A DNA stretch of 64,000 bases. Origin: Orthonyx spaldingii. Lineage: Eukaryota; Chordata; Aves; Passeriformes; Orthonychidae. The notes under the pieces were generated by a model. The model was not told the DNA's origin, searched no databases, and saw only the letters and a list, made by a program, of their open reading frames with translations. The position numbers and the translations under genes were made by a program. Of this stretch, positions 24,166 through 35,444 are shown in pieces. The stretch is from assembly GCA_013397795.1 (NCBI GenBank), contig VZTJ01004015.1:2213133-2277132 (forward strand), given 5' to 3'. How positions within the stretch are numbered: the first letter of the stretch is position 1; every line of letters begins with the position of its first letter.

Positions 24166-25060
24166 TCATACTCTTAAAAAGTAACATTATTTGGTCTAGT
24201 CCATCCTGCTTTCTTTCTTGTATAGCCTAAAATAGTCCATTTTACCACAGTGGCCACATTATCTTCTCCCTGAGACCTATTTACTGTTAGGAGGCCTCAG
24301 TGAGCAGCTCTGAACCAGAGGATCTCAAGCTCTCCAACTTCTGACATGTGGCTCTGTCCCAGCCATCAGCTCCCCTTACATCTGTAGCCTTGTCTTCTTC
24401 GATGGGCAGAATGGTTATAAATAGAGAAGGTGGATGAAGTGGCCCAGGTTCCCCAAAGAGTTCGGCATTCACTTTTGAGGCCAGAGCAAATGGTCTGCTT
24501 TTAGTCTCTTTTTATTTCAAAGTGCTTGGCCTCAACATACTTAACCATGTTGAAAACTGAGTCTAAAGGTTGCAGTGGCTGTATCTACAGATATGACCCA
24601 AATCTGGTGGTGATTACTTATGAAAATCTGACCCAGTTCAGCTGTAACATTTCTGTTTGGTGTGCAGCCAAGTTTACAGTATCAACAACATCAATGCAAA
24701 GCAACTGATATGGAAAAATGTGATCAATGGACTTTTATTTTTCTTCCAGCTCTGGATAGGGTTAGGCAAAAGAGTCAGGAAGGCATTCCAGCATGTATTG
24801 CCAAAAAACAAGCAAATATATTTTGAATTTCAAATGCATGCTTCATGAGAAGGGAATGTTCCTTTGCAACATGGTGGGATGCCTGCTCTCAGTAATGCTA
24901 AAAGCCCTATTAATGCCCGGGCCATGAGTGTGGGTACCAGGAGCTCAGAGTATATTTCTGGCTCTGCATGTGACATAGTCCATGTGCCTGGATGAGTCAC
25001 TCTGCTCCTCTTTCACTTTCTTTTTCTATGAAAGGGGGTTTACCATCTTTGAAAAATGCT

Positions 25061-25720
25061 TTGAAATTGATGATCAAACTGCCAATTGATAATAATTTTA
25101 AAGGAGACTGCTAATGGTAAAGAGCTTACCTCAATGCATGTAAACATTCCATAAGAAGACCATTAGCCCAAACAAAAAAAAATCATCAAATAAAAATAAG
25201 CATAATCCTGTGAAATCACTGATTAGTTTGATCCATCTTCAGTGGTGAATTTCTAATCCTGGTCCAAGTTCTGAAATGAAACAATTCCTTATAACAATTA
25301 ATTAGAAGTAGGAATGTATCTCTTTTTTTTCAGCAATAAAATCTCCCCTGAGGTTGCATTATGAAAGGTAATGGCTTTGATCGGTAACAGCCTGTAGACA
25401 TACAGGAGCTATTATTTAGGGATTCTTACAGAGCAAGAAGTTCTGAACAAAGCTGTTACTGCACCAGTTGATCATATAATGAAATTTAACCCATCTTAAA
25501 ATGAAAAGTGACTTGAAACTTGATTTTCTTTCTTTCTTTCCTTTTCTGTATGTTTAGAAATGTCGAAGTGAAACACACTGACAATTTGGACACTTTTTCA
25601 AGTTGAGAAATTAATCAAACCCAACCTTTTCCTGCAGAGGTTTCATTTTCAACCAAGTAGGCCTCTTGTGATTAAAGAAGTTGCATAAAAATTCTTAATC
25701 ATCTCTGCACAGGAGTACTG
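25061..25720. promoter_or_regulatory. Candidate conserved non-coding block
   Basis: This AT-rich but non-repetitive stretch has many ATTA/TAAT, AATTGAT and GATAA-like words, for example CCAATTGATAATAATTTTAAA near 25081 and GAAATTAATCAAA near 25607. It sits about 15 kb beyond the GFI1 polyadenylation signal. It may be an enhancer of either neighbour; this is inferred only from sequence texture. Confidence 0.2.
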
Positions 25721-25800
25721 CTGTAGCTGTTGGGTGATTCATACCTGTTTTAGACACAGCTTTCACAATAATCTCTAGGTGCTGTTGTAAGACTCTTTAT

Positions 25801-27520
25801 ATGAGTACTTTTATCTGTGCACAAGTCACGTGGCCCTGGGGCAGTGCCCTCCCAGCTGCAGCGAGGCCCCTGTGGACACGGGCACCGAACCAAGGCCACG
25901 CGGGAGCCCCTCTGGAGGAGCAGGGGAGGGCGGGCCTGTTTGCCACCCTGTGCTGAGGGAATGGGCCCTGCAGCAGCTCCCGCAGTGAGTCCTGTGCACA
26001 CGGGAGGCTGGACGCAGCCGGCCCCTGCTGGGGGGCACGGAGCCAGCGTGAGGGGTGGGAAGCCCAAGGGTCTTCTGCTGGGGAAGCTGCCTGTGGGATG
26101 GGATCTTTACAGGTGCACACAGGGAGCAGGCAGGAGGAGGAGCGCTAACTGTTGGAATTAGTGAAAATGATGGAGTGAAAAGGAGTGCCCATGCACTGGG
26201 ATGCGAAGAACAGGAAGGATTTGAAAGAAGAGGGGACAGAAACAAGAGTAGAGATATGCAACAGGGTGGGGTGAGTGTCCATAACTCTGGCTTTACACCC
26301 AGTTGTGAATTCTTAGTAGAAGTTTTTCAGAAGCAATATGTATAGAGTATTATTTATGGAGTATTATCTGTGAAATTCTGAATTCAATATTTTTAAGAGT
26401 CTGTGGCTCTTAGAAATTGTACTCTTAGACTGGAAGAGCAGATACTCTTTGGCTAACCTGCAGAGAACTTCCTTCCTCCATTTGTAAAGGAAATAAGGAT
26501 GTGAAGATATGTATCTATGTGGTTGTGCTTCCATTCCTCCCCTCCCTTCTGCTTCTTAGCACTGGTGACTTTATCAGCTTTGCTTCAGTCGTCATCGGTC
26601 TTGTATTCAAGGTTATCAGATAGAGATGGACTAGGAAAAAAAGAAATCCAACTTTTGACTCAAACCCTTAAGATATAAATGATATAACCCAGAATTGAGT
26701 GTCACTCCTCCACAGATCAGCAGTCAAGTCAAGCAAGTCAACTGGAGGTCAGTGTTTCACCTTTGAATCACCAGATTAAAAAAAGAGCGTTTCTTTCAGT
26801 GGAACCCACACAACAGCACTACTTACAGTTATATATTGACAGAGCCTTCAAGACAGCTAGGTAAATGTTTGTCTCTAGACTGTTAAGTTTTATTTTTTTT
26901 AATGCTGTGACAAATTTTGACCTGTAGAGATAAGGATACAGCATGCTGCAAAGTGTGATGTGTGCTTGGACAGTTTAAGAAAACACCTAGCTGGTCTTGA
27001 GCATCTGAGCATGAAAATGACCCCTTCATTCTTGCAGGACAATATCATAAAGCCTTTTAGATAAGTTACAGCATTACTGCCAAGCCAAATTATACATATT
27101 TGATGCCTTAGCACTACAGCATTGTGGAGCCAGTCTTGTCCCACATCAGCCCTGGCAGTGGGAGAAGGCTTGCGGAAGCACTACAGCTGAAAGAGCTGTG
27201 GGTCCTGCTACAGCCTGGCCACGGAGAGCTGGACAAAAGGCTTCACTGCCCCGTGCCCAAAGCGCTTCTGTCCCGCAGGGCCCCGCTAGAGCAGAGCTGC
27301 TCAGGCAGGACGGAGCTCTGGGTGTGCTCCCAGGCAGCCTCTCAGGGGCTCCGACGCAGAGCAGCTCAGTGGTGCACAAACCACACGTTCCCAGTGAAGT
27401 GGCCTCACGTACCCTGTGTAACACAGCACAGCAACACCCATGCTGCTTTTCGGCAGAAAGGAGACCCAGCTCGGCCCTGCAACCAGGCTCCTGTTCAGCT
27501 CAGAGAATTGTCTTAACAAA
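25801..27520. other. Two GC-rich islands in AT-rich intergenic DNA
   Basis: GC-rich tracts at about 25828-26150 and 27124-27500 contain CpGs and several overlapping frames of 100-145 codons on both strands, again a composition effect. They flank an ordinary AT-rich kilobase. No domain is recognisable in any frame. They might be small CpG islands or remnants of an old GC-rich repeat. Confidence 0.35.
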
Positions 27521-30500
27521 CAAAGTTGTTCAAATCAATCTCTTCTTTCTGAGAGCAGCCTTTGCTTATAGAGTAAGTGAGCATAAAAATGGCATTTGCA
27601 TTCTTAGGAAACAATGCCTGTGCACAGTTTGAAATGTTTCAGATTCATTCTTTGGAAACAATTTGTGTGATTTATTCTGTTTTTCTTCAAGCGTGATTCT
27701 GTTTTTCTTCAGGGCTGCTTGGGGTGTGTGGTTTGACACTCAGCCTGTCAGCTTAGCATTGTGAGATTGTGACTTTTTTGAAGAGGGCACATCTGTGGTT
27801 ATAGAAGAATAACAAGAAGCATCAGATGTTCAGAGAACAAAAAAGCAGAGCTTGGGAGGATCTTAGAAATGAATAGTTAGCAGAGGTGACATATATATGA
27901 CCCAGAGCTGTAGAGGGCTAATGTGCTATCTGTAAAATCACTTATTTTTCAAGTTTTCAAATGCTCTTTGGAAAAATTATCTTGATAAGGAACAAACATG
28001 TTAACTACATTTCTAGTTGTGAAATTTTATAATAAGCCAAGGATCTTAAGCAGCAAAAGTATCTACTTGTTTTTTTGGTTTTGTGTGGTTTTTTTTTTTT
28101 TAATTTACTGAGAGCCCATTAGTTCAGAAAAAAAGAAGGTATTCAAAAAAGCTTTTAATTGAGTCAGAGCTTTAAGCAGTAAAACTACTGCCCTGTTGAG
28201 AACAGAAGGAAATGTTAGGACTTGCAGCTTCAGCCCCTGTATTACTCCTTTAGACTGCTTGGGAATAATTAAGGCTGATGGACATTTAACCAGTCTTTGT
28301 GCACGAAGGAGTCAAGTCAAACTCCATAGGGGTGTAAGTTTATGCAGGTTTCTGTGTAAAAGTGAACTGGATCAACCTTGTTCAAAAATCAGCAGCCAGT
28401 GGGGTTTACAACAGTGTCAGCCTTTGTTAAAGTGCAATTATTATTCTAGCTTAACCAATTGCATTGTTATCAAAAGACCACAGTATTTTCAAATTTATAT
28501 TTTAATCTTTCTCTCCTTTAGTGATGTGAATTCACCTTCTCTCTTCTGGCTATGTAGGTAAAGATACTACACCAATACAAATTCGCTTGCAGCATTCTCA
28601 GTGAAGTATTTTTAATGGATCACATGCTTTGAGACCATGTCCTCAGTCTGAAACTTTTGAACAAGAAATGCAAATGTTATTAATTATCTTCATGAATTCT
28701 GTGCTAAATTGACTGCCAAAGTCCTGTACCTACACTTTGAACTACAGCCAGCCTTGCTAAATCAGTACTAGCCACAGATTTGCAACCATTTATTCTATTT
28801 ATTAAATTAACAAATCAGAAGTGTCTGCAAAAGGTTTTCTCTTGACTGTGGATAGCACTTGCAGTACTGAGGTGTTTACGGAAAATCCTGCTTAGTGGCA
28901 AATCCTGATTAGGAAACGTTATCATTTTTCTGCATAATAGGTGAGATAGACATGCATAACATATGGTTGCTATAAAATATCTTAGATGAGTCAGATCTTA
29001 GCTGGCAGCTGTAAGCAGGGTTGCTGTGGCTTCTTAGATAATACTACCAATTAAGGTCCTTTTTGTTACTTAACTACTGTACTGTTAAATTATATTAACC
29101 TGATTTGTTGACACTCCTGTTTGAGTAGAACAAAAAGGCAAGATTTATGATGTAAATCCTGATCTGATGTTTGCAGCTTATTAAAGCTGTATCCAAAGTC
29201 CTTCAAGCTCTGTAGTGATGACTAATTCTAACCTAATTGTACGAGTTCCCAGGAAGCTGTTGCTGTCCCACAAAGTGTTCAATTCAGTTACATACACCAT
29301 GAAATTGAAGATGGTAAAAAGTGCCAGAAGCATTGATTTGACTCGCAATGATGCAGGATGTACCAGCCAGTAGCCCCAGTGGCTTTGTGCTCTGATCCTT
29401 GCATGCAGCTCCCACAGGTAATCACAGTGTGCAAAAATGTACTGAAGAGTTTGCCTTTAAAGTACAGGCCACCACGGCGTCCTGGGGGCTGACTTCAAAC
29501 GAGGGACTTGGCCGAGTGGCAAGAAGCAACTGCCCTAGAACCTGTAGTTCTGCTTGAGCCTGCTGTTGGAGGGGGCTCATTAGAGCTCTTGTCTTTGAGG
29601 TAACTGCAGGATAGCTCAGTAAAGCTGACAGGTGGACAGGGGCCACACTTACTGCACTGCTCTGATTGATTAGCCTTACTAAGTCTAGGAGTTTGGTCTG
29701 CACATTCAATTCTCATAGCAAAGTCTGTCTGTTCAGAACTCCAGCTTGCACCTTGCTCTACTCTACAGCTGCAAGCAACTTGGGGGGAATGACTTTATCA
29801 CACATGTCCATACATTGCTCAGTGGCTCATCTGCCTTCACTTGCTTTTTGAAACCAGAGTGCTAAATGAGAGCCACCTGAAGATCTGTGTTTCCAGCTCC
29901 TCCCCCCGCCTCACCAAATCCTGTGTAGCACCACAAATGCCACAGCTCACGTTCTGTAGCTCGCTCAGGCAGCCCATCTCCCAAAGTACTATCCACACTC
30001 GGTGCAGACAAGTAGTTCTAAGATGAAGAGTCACAAAAAGAAAACTCACAAGAGGAAAAATCTCCACCAATATTGCTTTCTGCCTTTGCTAATGGAAGGC
30101 ACACCCACTTCCTCTGACTCTAATCAGAGGAGGACTGGCTGTCAGGTGGTAGAGATACACAGTTGAGAAACAAGAGGTCTTTATAGGTAGGTGCCTAGCC
30201 CTGCCTTGTATACCATCTGCTGCTAATGGAAACTTAAGACTTGCCAAAAAGAGAGGCTGAGTCTGTGTTTTCAATATTTAATGCTCACTGGAAATGACAG
30301 TTCAGCATTACCTGCTGTCCCAGTGAGATCAAGCTAAACCCCACCCACAGTATTGTGTGTTCACATGCAATTGCAGAAATAAACAGTAAGTATGGAAAAC
30401 TTAGAGGCAAACTCTAGAACTTCCTGGATGTAATTTCAACATAGGGGAATTATTTTTTTTCCCTGAAGACTGCCACTCACTTGAATTCTTTTGTTGTTAA

Positions 30501-33500
30501 GTCTTACAGGTTAAGAAAAAAAATCTGTGTGAAGTAGTAGCCATCAAAATAACTGAACAATAGGATCAGATTGCTTAGAAACTCCCTGTGCAGGGGCAGG
30601 TCCCCATTCAGCTTTGTGCCACCGTCTATTACAAATTACTTCAGGGAGAGCCATTCTACTGTGTCAGTGTTCTCAGCTGACTCTTCTATTTTCTTTCCCC
30701 CATCAGGGAATGGGAGCAGAGGCATTACCTTAGTGCATTTATGAAGTGGATGGTGATAAGATTTGGAGACCCTAAATTTAAGAGCATCAGTTCTCTCTGA
30801 AGCAAATGAAGACAGGCAGGTACCTAAGTTCGGACGCCTAAATTTAGAAGGTGTGAATACTGCTTTCTCCCTCTCTCTTCCTTTTTCTTCTCTCTGATGT
30901 GCTAGTCCTTTTTAGTCAGCAGTTAAAAGAGATGTGTCCAGCTGAGCTGCTTATCCCCTCTTGCACTTTGTAGAGTTCAGGTTCTCTCAAAGTAGGGGGA
31001 GAAGGGTAGGACATGGAACATCAAGATTCACAGAACCGTTATTTCCCCTAAAACCACAACAGATGTCTCACTTTTTAGCTACTCACTGAAACTAAAGAGT
31101 GAAAATACAGGTGACTCTTCTATGTGTTGTGTGGACACAGCCTGTGAGGCCCAGATCCATCTCATACATGTACTGTGCTCCTTGTTGCTCCCTGTGTTTC
31201 CCTTTAAAAGACAGGGTAGATCTAAATTCCCAGTCCTGGGTTTAGACAGTGGCACAGCCCTGTCAGTTGTGCTGCTCTAGATTGACTAAGGAACTTTTTT
31301 GTTTTGGTAGTTTTCAACGAAATAAATCAGGCTCTCTTCTGCTTGTTTTAATGTAGAATTTTGCATTACCATATCTAGTTTGATTTGCAAACTTTACACA
31401 GATTCAAGGTAATCTCTTCAAAAACGTGAACAGGTATGGGTTACATTATGACTTTTCTACTTTCCTGAAACTGTGAACATCAAATGAACCACTCTGACCC
31501 CTCTTTTACTCTCCAAAAACCAAGAAAAATCACCAAGCATAGTCAATGGGCAGAAAGAATCAAATGGCAGCAGTGAACGGCTCTGCGCTAGGAAATCCAG
31601 TATTACAGAGTGCAGTGCTTGCACCGAGAATATTTACCAGACTGAACTGAACTTTGGTGTGAAAATAGACACAAAAGTCTTTCCATCAGTCTCTTTGGCC
31701 AGCATAAGGACTGCTTTGAATAACGTTGAGAAAATGTGACTGTGTATGTGGTTGTTTTCTTCCTGAGATTATTTCATTACAACTACAGAAAACTTGGCAA
31801 GAAATCCATTTTGTGACATGCAGGTATGTGTCACACATTCCTCCTTTGAGGCAGACCAACTGCAACAGCATGAAGCAAGCTTTGCTTCAAGCTTTAAACT
31901 AAGCTGTTCTTCTATTCTTTACTAAATCAATTATATATGTCAGGGAAAAAAAAAATCATCACCATATAAGTCTGGTTTCCTTCCTGCCCCCCTGCTGTTA
32001 AAAGAAACACATCATACTCTATACTCTAATTGCCCTGCTACATGTCCATGGCCAGACAGCACTGGATGCTTTACGTGGTCAAGGCAATGGACTTCTGTGA
32101 CTTTATGATCCTTATCATCTAAGGTGCTGATGGCTTTACCAAGTCTGTGCCCCTTTCACAGAGCTGTTCAGAAATAGAGGCTTCTGTCTCATTCACCCTA
32201 AGCCCCAGATCCATAATGTCTCTCCACACCTGCAGCTCGGAAGTCAGTCACTACAATTTAGTGTATCTGAGATAAGGCTGAAACCACCACTGACCCAAAT
32301 GTCAACTGCTCTCATCTGCTTAACTAACACAGAAGGAAAAAAGTAAGCACAGAAACAAGGCCACAAGGAAACAATCTGCCTGCCAACATAAGCAAAATGA
32401 AAAGAGGCAGAACAACACAAAAACCCAGTTGAATTAAGAAAGAGTGACATCTGTTGAAGGACAGATAGTTGTGACAGAAATTTGCTTTAAGATAAAAAAT
32501 GATATCTAGATTTGAACGTTTTTAAGCAGTTAAGCTGTTACAAAGCATGCTCCTAAGAAAAGTACATAAATGAACTGCATTTTTGGTACTTGAGTTGTGA
32601 TCTTTTTAAGGCTAACAATATTGAAAGATCCTTTTGGGATGAGTAGCCTCTCTCCTACTCAAAAGTCATGGGTGTATGTGTACTTTCTGCATTTATTTAC
32701 ATGTGTGTTACTCATGTCTAACGGAGATGAAATCATTACAAGTAAGTGAAGAATATCCCTTCAGGGTGTTTCCAGCATACTACAGAACTTTCTTCTGGCC
32801 TCATGGATGCAAAAATGTTACTCTGTTCTTGTAGGGCAAGGAAAAGAATGAGGGAGCTTACTAGACAGCAGTGAAAGATGAGATGAAAAAATCCTGAAAG
32901 CTTACTTTTTTGGGCTGCTGAGGCAGACAGTAAAAGCAGCTACAGTGAACCCTGATAAAAAGGTCTTTGAGCCTGCAACCTATTCATTCTTATTACAAGA
33001 TGAAACATTTCCTATACAGTAGGTGCTGAAGACCAAGCTTAAAATAACTACTAAAAAAAAAAAAATCACACCACTAAACTGACAGGAAATGTAAAAAGAG
33101 AGCCATCAAACCTGATGAAACACAGTCATATTCCTGGTACGATGTACATTTGTAATGCCTTCTAGGTGTACTCAGTATGACAGAACTGTTGTGAGGTAAT
33201 CTTTGTGCCCCAAGGTAAACGTGCACAGAACAGGATAATGGCTCGCTCAGAATCTACTAGCTAAAAATAGAAATATGGGTAACTTCCAAAATCAGAAGCA
33301 AATAGTTGTAAATTCAAGGTTTAAGTTCTGCTCAGAGTATCATACCTATTACTCAGTCTTCTACAGAAGTTTATCTTTTGGTGAGGTCTTGACCTTTCTT
33401 TCCATATGTATCAAATAGACTTTTTCCATCATGGTACAAAACCGATGTAACTTTTATCCAGTAATTCTTATGAATTTCGTATCAGACATGCTCTGATCCT

Positions 33501-34114
33501 AATGGGTATTTTTCCCCCTACTGCATACTTAGAAAAATGCATAGCTGTAACTCTGCATTAAAGGTTATCCTAATTCTAAATTGTTTCTTTTACAACTTAT
33601 ACTGAACTTAACTTCCCATTACAATGTAAGTTTGAAAAAGTTAATCATCTCTTAAATGAAGTCTACTGCACAATAGAGGTTCCACGGCAAAGCTGCATGA
33701 GCTTCTGTGAGTCGGGTAATCTACGTATTTATCCTGATTATCATGAAAGAACTACACAGCAGTAAACTAGTTAAGTGTAGAGTTCCTTTATGGTGTCCAG
33801 TTACAGAAGCAAAGCAAAGGAATAAACTTTGGTTTTTTAAATGGAATCGCTGTGTAGCAGCCCTGGTAAGGCTTGCTTCAGCCTTAACTAGTGCTGGCAT
33901 TTCTGCAGACTAAGCACTGTCAGTTACAACTTTCTTCTCAAGTCTCTCAAAATACAGTGTCCTATGAACTGAGAACTATGCAATAAAACACATTATGGAA
34001 TCATTAAGAATTACTAGTGGAATAGTTTTAAATTGCAATTTATAATCAGTTAGTGACAGAAGCAATTCCAAACACGTTCAGCCTTAAATAACACAACTCT
34101 TTGAAATAAAATGA
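27521..34114. other. Intergenic DNA between GFI1 and RPAP2, right part
   Basis: No gene is recognised here; open frames are below about 125 codons and featureless. It contains a two-copy repeat at 27674-27711 and a short segment around 28919-29041 with AP-1-like and GATA-like words. It is otherwise AT-rich sequence without an identifiable transposon. Confidence 0.7.
27674..27711 (+). repeat. Two-copy direct repeat, 16-bp unit, period 22
   Basis: ATTCTGTTTTTCTTCA is repeated exactly at 27674-27689 and 27696-27711, with a six-base spacer. Confidence 0.9.
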
Positions 34115-35305
34115 CTTATCGAAAGCCAAAAATTTTTAATTATTAAAATATATTTTAAAATCCAAATTAGTAACAGCTGGAGTCTGTTTAAAAATAACTT
34201 TTGCACAATTCAAAGACCACCCCTTTTCTTAGAAGTAGCAAGATAAACAGGCTGTGAATCAGACATATTTGTGTGCTGTCGTCATCATTCTGAAAGGTTC
34301 CTGCTCCATGCATGGGGGCAACTGGAAAAACGTCAGCAGCCCTGCTCTTACCATTGGAGGCTCATGTGCTCTTTCCACCCTCTTTCCCTGATCCGTGTAG
34401 ACAAACTTTGACTGCAAGTTTTCAAACCAAGAAAAACCAAACCAATCCAAACTCCTTTCTACTGCTTTTAAATACTTTCCAGATGATTTGTATTTTAACT
34501 TGTCTTCATACCTTGAACAACTGCAGTTATAGTCAGCTTCTTCACAAGACTTCAAAATTCTTACCCACAGGAAGGATATGAAAAAGCAGAAATACAAGTA
34601 CTACAATTAATACTAAATTTCATTTTTCATTTAAAAAAGTTCAAATGATCGAAGGTGTTCTTTTGTTCTCTGTGCAACTATTTCAGGTAGTAGGAGATGC
34701 TAAGATGATCATGTTATTCTGTGGAGAACAAGGGAGTGAGATCAGTAATGTTAATACACTAATTACTTAAATACTATAATGCTATATTCATTGAATCAAT
34801 TGAATATGATCAACATAAGCAAGGTACTTGCTCTTAAACTTTTTGGCCCACCTGGAATGAAAAATGCAATCTCAAAATTATGCAAAAAATACATGTCTCT
34901 TAGCCCAATTTTATACCACAAAACCTGAATGTAACAATTTCATTGTAATAATTAAAAAAACCTTGCTGAGTCTTAGCCATTGTAGCCACATAGAATTTTT
35001 TGTTTTTTAAATTGTGGTAGTAAAAAATTTCTCTCAAAATTGCAGTAAACCAATCATACTTTATCGAAAGATTAATGTGATAAGTGAGCAGTTGGCATTT
35101 ACTGTAAGTGACAAAATGATGACACTCATTTCCATACCATACATATTTCTTTACTTTAAAATGTGCTTCACACATTTTCTGCTCCAACTGATACAATCTG
35201 TAGTTACTGTACATACATACAAAATGCTGAAAATTAAACCCGTGGTTAACTAGCTTGGTTTTAAGACACACAAAGTAGCTTAAAGTTGACTGACCATTCA
35301 AGTTG
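34115..35305 (-). other. RPAP2: Likely 3' untranslated region of RPAP2
   Basis: This lies directly downstream (minus strand) of the RPAP2 stop codon. I found no canonical AATAAA on the minus strand within the first 2.5 kb. The variant ATTAAA at 34135-34140 would give a UTR of about 1.2 kb, and an AATAAA at 32692-32697 would give 2.6 kb. The left boundary is therefore a guess based on the nearer signal. Confidence 0.35.
34135..34140 (-). terminator. Possible RPAP2 polyadenylation signal (ATTAAA variant)
   Basis: TTTAAT on the + strand reads ATTAAA on the - strand, about 1.17 kb past the RPAP2 stop. The surroundings are very AT-rich, so chance occurrence is likely enough to keep confidence low. 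Confidence 0.3.
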
Positions 35306-35444
35306 TCAGTCCATTCTAAATATTCTTGTTAAACTCTCCAGATCTTCATTTTTGAAATGCAGTTCTTCCAGTAATGTGGTCAGGAACTGGGTGTACCTTG
35401 GGCTTGTCTGAGTATTCTTGAAAAGTGGAGTAGTTTGTGACAAT
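35306..35444 (-). CDS. RPAP2: RPAP2 terminal coding exon
   Basis: On the minus strand this follows a GGTTCTTTCCAG acceptor. One base finishes a codon, then the exon reads LSQTTPLFKNTQTSPRYTQF and ends in LLEELHFKNEDLESLTRIFRMD before a TGA at 35308-35306. The LLEEL.(L/F)KNEDLESLT..FR stretch matches the known RPAP2 C-terminus. Phase fits the donor at 58831 (two leftover bases plus one). It lies more than 23 kb from the next exon, and an overlooked small exon in between is possible. Confidence 0.85.

Larger units (their letters stand above)
11391..25800. other. Intergenic DNA between GFI1 and RPAP2, left part
   Basis: This is mostly AT-rich single-copy-looking sequence with no gene that I recognise. 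The longest open frames are 176 codons (16058-16588, - strand) and 185 codons (21266-21823, - strand). Neither shows a known domain or a splice structure. Short GC-richer patches occur around 13.95-14.19, 14.9-15.4 and 19.25-19.4 kb. Specific small features are listed separately. Confidence 0.7.
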
